From: Anaeramoeba flamelloides
Taxonomy: Eukaryota; Metamonada; Anaeramoebidae
NCBI GenBank assembly: GCA_027625915.1
Contig: JANTQA010000012.1
Coordinates: 14,160,501 to 14,224,500, forward strand
Reading direction: 5' to 3'
DNA: 64,000 nucleotides
Shown: positions 57,332 through 64,000 of the stretch, one piece after another
Numbering within the stretch: the stretch's first letter is position 1
How the letters are laid out: each line of letters opens with the position of its first letter
Position numbers and translations under genes: made by a program
The notes under the pieces: model-generated
What the model saw: only the letters and a program-made list of their open reading frames with translations
The model's database searches: none
What the model was told of the DNA's origin: nothing

Positions 57332-57525
57332 CAGTTGGTTCCACTTTTAAGGTACAAACCACAACAAGAATTAAAGTACAATTTAAAATCTCAAATTAAG
57401 TTACAAACTTTTGGATTCTAGTAAAATAATTTGTAAAAAAAAAATTACAAATTTTGTGTCTTCTTTAAGATTTTTTTGTGTTTTTAATTTTGTTGAATGT
57501 ATGTGCCTTAAAAGTGAAAGTAACT
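57332..57525. mobile_element. Palindromic MITE, family P, copy 7 (diverged)
   Basis: Left end CAGTTGGTTCCACTTTTAAG after TA; right end GCCTTAAAAGTGAAAGTAACTG. The arms have several mismatches. Confidence 0.7.
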
Positions 57526-57730
57526 GTGGAAAAACTACATGCAATTAATTGATGTTATCTAATCATTTTATTAACAAATAATTATAAATAAAATTTCAAG
57601 AAATTCGCCAATACAATTTTTGGTTACATTAATTTAATCCTTTTGGACATCATGATTTTTATTTTTTTGTTAGATTTGAATTTTTTTCTTTTTTTTTATA
57701 TATAAATTTCAAAAACAAATCTTTTTTTTA

Positions 57731-58925
57731 ATGGCAAATAAGATCACCTTTCCACAGAAACTTATTGAAGCCAAGAACGAAAAAGAAAATAATATCAAAG
57801 AAGTATATTTTCGAGGATTTTAATTCTTGATATTCCTAATTTCAATATGCCCAAACAATATATTACCTTGAATTCCCACAACAATAATATTTATTATAAT
57901 TCAACAAAAAAAACATTTTTTTTACAAATTACTTTTTAAAATTATTTTTTTAAATATTTTTATTAAAACATACCAAAACAAAGAATATTATTTTAAAGAT
58001 TATATTAAAAGAGAAGTAATTCTTAAAATATAAAAAAACTTAAAAAAGATTCAACCCCAAAAGAAAAAGAAAAAATTGAGAAAAAAATTCAATCAGATTC
58101 AGAATTATTTTGAGTTTTTTTCAATTAAAATGATAAAGATATATATATATATATATAATCAAACAAAAAGATCCGATGCATCTTTATTTCTAAATAAGAA
58201 TTTAATAAGTTGATTATATTTTTGTACTAATCTTGTAAAACGATGAATTTAATGAAAATAAGAATTAAAATTCATTTTGAAAATTTTTTAGTAACAGAAA
58301 ATAATTTGTTAAACAAAAAATTTCCAATAACAATTTTTTTCTCTCAGAATGAAAAATAAAACCAAGTATAGATGAAGTAATTGGATCAAATATTATAGAC
58401 TTGATTAATGAAGAAATGATTTTTGTTAATTTTTTTTTGAACAATTTTTCTAATTATTTTAATTTCTATTTTTTTAGTTGTTATGTAAATATATTATATT
58501 AGGTTATCTGACATTCTCATATTATTTAATTATTCCTTTAATTGTTAAGATAATGGTTTTACGTGAGTCAGTTCCTGAGAAACTGTGTAACTCAACATTG
58601 CTAAAGTGTAATTACTCCCTTAAATCTTTGATTCAATTAAATAAATATAAATCCTGGAAAAAAAAACACAGAAAAATATTTAAAATGGAAAAAATAAACT
58701 TTGAATTTTCAGGTTAAGAAATTATACAAATTATCAAAATAGACTATCCTATTTTACGAACAAAAAAAAATCAAAATTTTGTAAATTATGTAATAAATTA
58801 TAAGATTATGATGACATTGAAGATTTCGTCACTTTCTCTGGAATTACCCAACCTATGAAAAGAATTGGAAAATCTGTACATTTGAATAAAAAAAGATACA
58901 TACCTCCATTATTTCAAATAATAAT
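57731..58925 (+). pseudogene. Possible decayed or unrecognised multi-exon gene
   Basis: A run of short coding-like pieces on one strand with splice-like borders. They are ATGGCAAATAAGATCACC (MANKITFPQKLIEAKNEKE, ending near GAAGTATAT), PSIDEVIGSNIIDLINEEM at about 58365-58425, a 79-codon frame at 58478-58717 after TTTTTTTAG and ending TTTTCAG-GTTAAG, and DDIEDFVTFSGITQPMKRIG at about 58815-58900. The second and third pieces weakly recall the RasGEF N-terminal motif (DLINEE...YLTFSYYLIIPLIVKI), but stops and missing parts between them prevent a model. It may be a gene relic or coincidence. Confidence 0.25.
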
Positions 58926-58989
58926 ATTTTTTTTGAATTGTATGAAAAAAAATTCAATTTTTGATTGATCCGGTAGATAATAAAAATCC

Positions 58990-59330
58990 TATTGAAAAAA
59001 TTCTAATATAAAAGTTAAAAATTATGCAATTGTCATTAAGTGTGTCAAGTGTTGTCAGGTGCCTTAGAGTGCCTAACTTTTCCAAAATTCAAAAAAATGG
59101 AGAAAAATTTTTATGTTACATAATTCTTTTAAATTCTGGAATATCAGATGGTGAATTTCTTGATTTTTACTGTTCTATCTATAAAATCTATAAATTTACC
59201 AATGAGAAATGAAAACTCAAAAAAAGATCAGGGTTTTTTTTTTAATTTAAAAGAATACCATAAAAATTGAAGATTTTATTCAATTCTTTGAAATTAAAAA
59301 AAACTTATTGTCAAATAAGAGAAATTAAAA
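58990..59330 (+). repeat. Fragment of family D
   Basis: AGGTGCCTTAGAGTGCCTAA, then CTTTTCCAAAATTCAAAAAA and AATTCTTTTAAATTCTGGAA: the hairpin found in the middle of D elements, here without the terminal arms. Confidence 0.5.
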
Positions 59331-59805
59331 ACTGTTCCTTGTGTACAATAAAAAAAATCAGTTTTTTTGAACATCAAATAGCCTCTTCAATCATGATTCT
59401 TTACAAGTTTTATTTTATTATACCAGAAACACTATGGTTTGTTTGAAATAAACAGGAATGACTGCATTTTAAAAATGTCGTGGTTTTATAAAACTAATTT
59501 CGGAATTTTTTTTGATCATATTTCAACATTAAACTTTTGTTTTTCCTTTTTTTTTTCTGAAAACACATATTGAATAAAACTAAATAAAGCTCATTTGAGG
59601 ATTAAATATGAACAGTTCTTAGTATAAAAAATTAATCTAATATTATTAGTTTTATCTTTTAATTATTAATGTGAGTTCAGGAAAATAAATGAGTATTGTT
59701 CTTAAAATCCATCTTGAGGGTTTTATAATTTTGTTTGTTTGCATAAAACATTTTTCTTACTTCAATTTTTGACAAATTAGTTTGTTTTGCGCTATTTATA
59801 AAAAT
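59331..59805. other. Upstream region of the Ras gene
   Basis: AT-rich, presumably containing the promoter. The minus-strand frame 59677-59916 overlaps Ras exon 1 and is a shadow. Confidence 0.4.
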
Positions 59806-62800
59806 ATGGAAGAACGTAAAATTGTTGTGATTGGTGGAGGGGGTGTGGGGAAATCTGCTATGACAATTCGTTTCCTTCAAAACTTTTTTGTTACAGACTA
59901 TGGTAATTGCTGTCACTATTTGTCTTTTCTCAGCATTTATCTTCTAAATTATTAAAAACCTATTTTCTTTTTTTATTGTTCTATCATATAGATCCGACTA
60001 TTGAAGAAACTTATCGAAAACAAATAACAGTCGATAATAAAACAGTTCTTCTGGATGTTTTGGATACTGCTGGTCAAGAAGAATATTCTGCAATGCGTGA
60101 GCAAGTAAGTTTTTTTTTTTTGAAAAAATTGTTGATGAGATTTATTTTTTTGAGAGTCAAACATGCCGAGCACACTTCACCAATATTTGAGACCAGAAAC
60201 AAATTGGAAACAACCCAACCCTTCACAAAATATGCTGATTAATTCCCAGAAAAAAAATAATATCTTCCGGTATTTTGAAAAATTGAATATTTTATCAGAT
60301 TACCATGGCTTTAAAGAGAACAAAAATGGTACAAAGAAATTGAAAACAATTTTCTCATTTCAAACCTCAAAACAGTTCAGGTATTTGAATAATAAAGAGG
60401 AAAAGACTTTCACTTCATTTTCCTTCTTTTTTCAATTACAAATTGAGTTTTCAAAGAAAGTTTGAGTAATTTGTGATCTTTTTTAAAAAGAGAAAATGAA
60501 CATGAAACGAAAATGTTTTCCTTTTTATTAGGGCTTTATTAGTAACAAAATATCCACGATTTTTTTTTTGTTAAAGAGAATAATCTAAATATATTTTTGT
60601 TTGATGTTGGGATTATTTTTAGGTTTGTGTTTAGTCTTTTCTCTTGCAAAAAAAATTGAACAAATCTCAAATGAATTCAACAGATCTGTTGTTTCAGACC
60701 AGTTTAAAAAAACCACACTCTTGTTAAAGCCAAAATCCTAATTGCGGAAAAAAAACCAGATGCTTATTTTTTTTTGATCAATTGAAAATATTCGTAAAAA
60801 TTCAAAAATAGATCCCCCTTTTAGAGATAAACATATAAACTGTTGAGTACTCACAAAGTATTTTAAATGAAACATTGCTTGGGTATTGCCAATCTTTAAT
60901 TTTTAAACCCTTTTTAGTGAATTTCTAACTCAAAAAATCCACGAATCTTGAAAATTCAAATTGATCAACTTCTTAAGGGATTAGCGTCACCATAGATTTC
61001 TCTTTAATCAAAGTATGTTGTAATTGGGTATAAATGATATTAGTGTGTCATCGCTCAAATATCTCTAAAAAATCAATTATAAATCTTATTGAACAATAAA
61101 TTATTACATTTTTTACTAATGATCACAATTAAAAAAGTTTCATTTTGGAATTTTTTTTTTAATTCCTTTTCCAAATCTAAAAATAGAAACTCCAAAATAC
61201 AGTATTCTGGTATTTAATATTTTAGATTTAGAACTTCCAAAAGTAACTATTTTTATAATTTTTTAATTTTAAAGATTAACTCAATAATCATCAACATAAA
61301 AGCACAAAGACTGGTTAGTTTTGTTTGCTTTTTCTAAAGATACTTGTAGCATCAATATATTTGCATGATTTGAGAAATAATTTGTCAAAAAAATTAATTC
61401 GTTAATAATTTAATTTTTAAAAAAAAATCTAATTTTTTAGTAACTAATCTACATTTCGCAACAAATTTAAGAAAGATATTTTGTAACTTTGTAGTCTGAA
61501 TATTGATAATTCAACCTTTAAATTTATGGCGAAATGCAGATTTTATTCTGAAATTTTTGACTTTTTTACAAATATAAGGATCATTTTTTATTGAAGAGAT
61601 CAACAAATATTACTACTTGACTAATCGATTTTTTAGAGACATTTGAACCAGGTAGCATGAATGTGGTTAGGGTCCAATAACAACATACTTTGTTCCTAGG
61701 CTTCTCCTTGGTAGACGCTAATCCCTTAAAGTCATTTTAAATAAATTGAGAACTTTTTTTTTTTTTAGGAGCTTTGTACATTTTACAAATTTTGAGTTCC
61801 ACCGTTTGTGTGAAACTGAATTCTTCAAATCATTTCTTTTAGGGACTAGTAAACTAAAAAAAAAACTTGACGTATTTTTAATAGCAAATTCAAAAAAAGT
61901 TTACCGCATCTTGAAATTTCAAAATGAAGTAAAAGTCTGATAACTACAAAACCAAACTTACTTTCGAAAGTTATTTTCAGAAATTAATTATTCTTTTTCA
62001 AAGTTTGATCCATTTTTCTCATTTTTAAAAACTTCAAAATCCAACCTAATTTCTAAATTATCCAAAAAAAATTATCTTCATTTGAAGAAGAAAGAAATCT
62101 TATTGTGTGTAAAGGAATTGTACCCACAAAAATAAACTTTAAAAATGAAACCACCAAGTTCTAAAATAACCCAAATATAAAAAATCTACTTAATTTGAAA
62201 AAAAAAATACAATAATTATTTTAAACTTGAAAAAATATAATTTCTTTCTTGAAAGAACAGTTCAAATCAATTTTTTCTTTTTATTGAAAAAAAATCTATA
62301 AAAAAAAAAAGACTAAACCATCAAATTAAAAATTCTCCCAAAATACTTTTTTAAAAACCTGGAAAATCCAACTTATAATCTAAAGAAAGAAGTTTCAATT
62401 TGATTATTTACAATCAATAATTAATAACCCAATCTTAATTATTTCCGTGAGTTGTTAACAACACAAAGATTAAATATATAAATAAACTTAACAATTATTT
62501 CTTAATTATTTAAAGCTTTTCAACAAATAAAAGAATTCTAATACATATTTATAATAAAAAAAAAAAAAAATAGATATTATCAAATAACTGATTTTAATAC
62601 AAACAATTCCTTGTTTACACCCTGAATATTTGAACAATAATATTGTAATTTCTTATTATTTTCAAGAAATTTAATAAATATATGTTGAATATAATAGATG
62701 ATCAATTTTTTTTAGATCTTCAAGGATTTAATATTTGATTTATTTTGATTGAATTTTTAAAATAAGGTTAAAAGCTTCAATATTATTTGTTCATAAAGAC

Positions 62801-63319
62801 TCCGAAAAATTATTAAAAGTGAGATTTCATAAAAATGAAAAATAATAATAATATTTCTAATATTGTTAATTCGATTCACTCAAATTTATCTCAAAAATTT
62901 TCATTTTTTAACACAAACAATTATTTGATCAAACCAAAACAAAAATTTAAAAAATAAAATAATCAATTTCAATTTCTAAATTATAGTATATGGAAACTGG
63001 GGATGGTTTTTTAATTGTGTATTCAATGGTAGATAACGCAAGTTTTGAAGAAATACCGGAATTATATCAGCTTGTCTTAAGAGTCAAAGATGCCGAATCA
63101 TTTCCTTGCGTGATGTGCTCAAATAAGTGTGATCTTGAAAGTGGAAGAGAAGTTTCTACAAATGAAGGGAAAAATGTTGCCAAATCTTGTGGTATCCCAT
63201 TTTTTGAAACTTCTGCAAAAACTATGAAGAATATTGAAAATTGCTTTCATGAATTGGTAAGGGTAATTAGGAGGGCAGAAAAGCCTCAAAAACCAAAAAA
63301 AAAATGTACTATTCTATAA
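59806..63319 (+). CDS. Ras family small GTPase (3 exons, 180 aa)
   Basis: Exons 59806-59902, 59992-60104 and 62987-63319; introns 89 and 2882 bp after Tyr32 and Gln70. The product aligns with human Ras without gaps through at least residue 119: P-loop GGGGVGKS (10-17), effector loop [10 protein letters not shown] (32-41), switch [13 protein letters not shown] (57-67, with Ala59, Gly60, Gln61), NKCD (116-119), ETSAK for the G5 loop. Position 11 is Gly instead of Ala; Gly12, Gly13 and Gln61 are normal, so regulated GTP hydrolysis is expected. The C-terminus KKKCTIL is a CaaX box after a Lys/Pro tract; the final Leu favours geranylgeranylation, giving plasma-membrane attachment. It is a molecular switch worked by GEFs and GAPs; effectors are not shown by the sequence. 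Confidence 0.95.
60105..62986 (+). other. Intron 2 of the Ras gene (2882 bp)
   Basis: Donor GTAAGT, acceptor AATTATAG. Holds the TTAA-flanked element at 60977-61725; otherwise AT-rich with no gene. Splitting after Gln70 keeps switch II in exon 2. Confidence 0.85.
60977..61725. mobile_element. TTAA-flanked inverted-repeat element, family F
   Basis: 749 bp between two TTAA sites. Left end GGGATTAGCGTC, right end GACGCTAATCCC. The inverted similarity continues inward for about 110 bp (left CAAAGTATGTTGTAATTGGG; right, in complement, CAAAGTATGTTGTTATTGGA; then a shared TCTCTAAAAAATC). TTAA target duplication is the mark of piggyBac-type transposition (established knowledge). It has no transposase frame, so it is non-autonomous. 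Confidence 0.8.
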
Positions 63320-64000
63320 TTCTAATTTCAATAAATTATTTTCTAATTAATTTATTTCTATTGATTTTTTTTTTTCAATTTTCTTTCTTTGTTGATATTT
63401 TTTGTTCCTCGTTTAATAACAAAGAACAAATTGGAAAAAAAAAAGAAGAAAAAAGAATTCCAATATTAAAAAAAAAAATCAAAAGATTCACATCACATGA
63501 AATAATTCTAATAAAATTATAAACTCAAAAATATTTAAATAATGTAATTTTAATTTTTTTTAGATTTGATTTTTTTAATTATTTTTGTTATTATCATTAT
63601 TTATTTTATCATTCGATTAATTGCATTTTTAACAAGTGTAACAAAAAAAAAAAGCTTTTAAACTTATTGTCGGTGTGGATAGCATACTTCAATTGATATA
63701 TTGTTAGTTTCTTAATTCAAAAAATATTTGGTGACACATTTTATAAAATGATTGTATGTTTTTTTTAAGAGTTGATCGATAATTAATCTATTGCCATTAA
63801 TTGAAGATTAAATTAATTAATTAATTGTTGCTAAATATATCCTCTATGTCTTTCCTTCAACGTATTTTAAAGATATTGTGAATTGGTTAGAGTTATTATA
63901 AATTCTGTTACTTAAATTGTTTGTTTTATTCTTTTTAACAGTATGGGTACAGGTGTTTGAAAGGGGGGTTATCAAATATGTACTTTATCATCACTGATTA
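63320..64000. other. 3' region of the Ras gene to the window edge
   Basis: AT-rich; the frame at 63304-63522 overlaps the Ras stop and is not a gene. Nothing else recognised. Confidence 0.4.

Noticed and set aside
1-64000. tRNA, rRNA, snRNA genes and CRISPR arrays
   Set aside because: By eye I found no intact tRNA B-box/anticodon arrangement, no rRNA or U6-type core, and no spaced direct repeats; a covariance search would be needed to be sure.
1-64000. Retrovirus-like, Polinton-like or other virus-derived elements
   Set aside because: No polymerase, integrase or capsid-like frame was seen; the repeats are short and non-coding, as expected of MITEs.
1-64000. Assignment to Dictyostelium
   Set aside because: AT content and poly-Asn tracts fit, but the introns of 1.5-2.9 kb, large spacers and split IQGAP order do not look typical; lineage left open.

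Overview
The window looks like nuclear DNA of a very AT-rich, free-living, probably amoeboid protist. Genes are sparse and use the standard code. They are broken by GT-AG introns from 89 bp to about 2.9 kb, and the coding regions carry Asn/Glu/Lys-rich low-complexity tracts. The gene set is purely eukaryotic: cytosolic ribosomal proteins, a Ras GTPase, IQGAP-type proteins, a PP2C phosphatase, a UBX protein and a secreted/membrane protein. The lineage cannot be fixed from sequence alone; an Anaeramoeba-like or other AT-rich amoeboid protist would fit. I saw no tRNA, rRNA, CRISPR array, retroelement or virus-derived gene.

Layout. 1-352 (-): edge of a bZIP-like gene. 353-5823: non-coding, with three kinds of repeat. 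5824-9721 (+): Ubl-UAS-UBX (FAF1-like) protein of 1233 aa. 9722-12939: repeat-rich spacer. 12940-14467 (+): ribosomal P0 (uL10). 14468-20646: repeats and spacer. 20647-28783 (+): 1342-aa LRR-PP2C phosphatase with introns of 2.6 and 1.5 kb. 28784-31842: repeats. 31843-32700 (-): ribosomal uS4 (RPS9). 33845-37622 (+): CH domain plus IQ motifs. 40988-43189 (+): RasGAP-related domain plus RasGAP C-terminus. 45343-47947 (-): signal peptide, ectodomain, Pro/Ser repeat stalk, one membrane span. 47948-53693: repeats. 53694-54074 (+): ribosomal eL36. 54075-59805: the densest cluster of repeats, and a relic that may be a decayed gene. 59806-63319 (+): Ras GTPase with a 2.9-kb intron.

The most notable points are these. 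(1) Two adjacent same-strand genes carry the N-terminal and C-terminal halves of an IQGAP. A phase-compatible GT/AG pair could join them across a 3.35-kb intron, so they may be one gene. (2) A PP2C with all its catalytic motifs has a long hydrophilic insert inside the fold. (3) The spacers and long introns are filled by at least seven families of short non-autonomous elements and repeats. These include seven copies of a TA-flanked palindromic element and a TTAA-flanked inverted-repeat element inside the Ras intron. Ras and IQGAP are natural signalling partners (small GTPase to actin cytoskeleton), but the distance between them here gives no evidence of co-regulation.

All introns were placed by hand, from reading-frame continuity plus GT/AG and similarity to known families; none is supported by transcript data.
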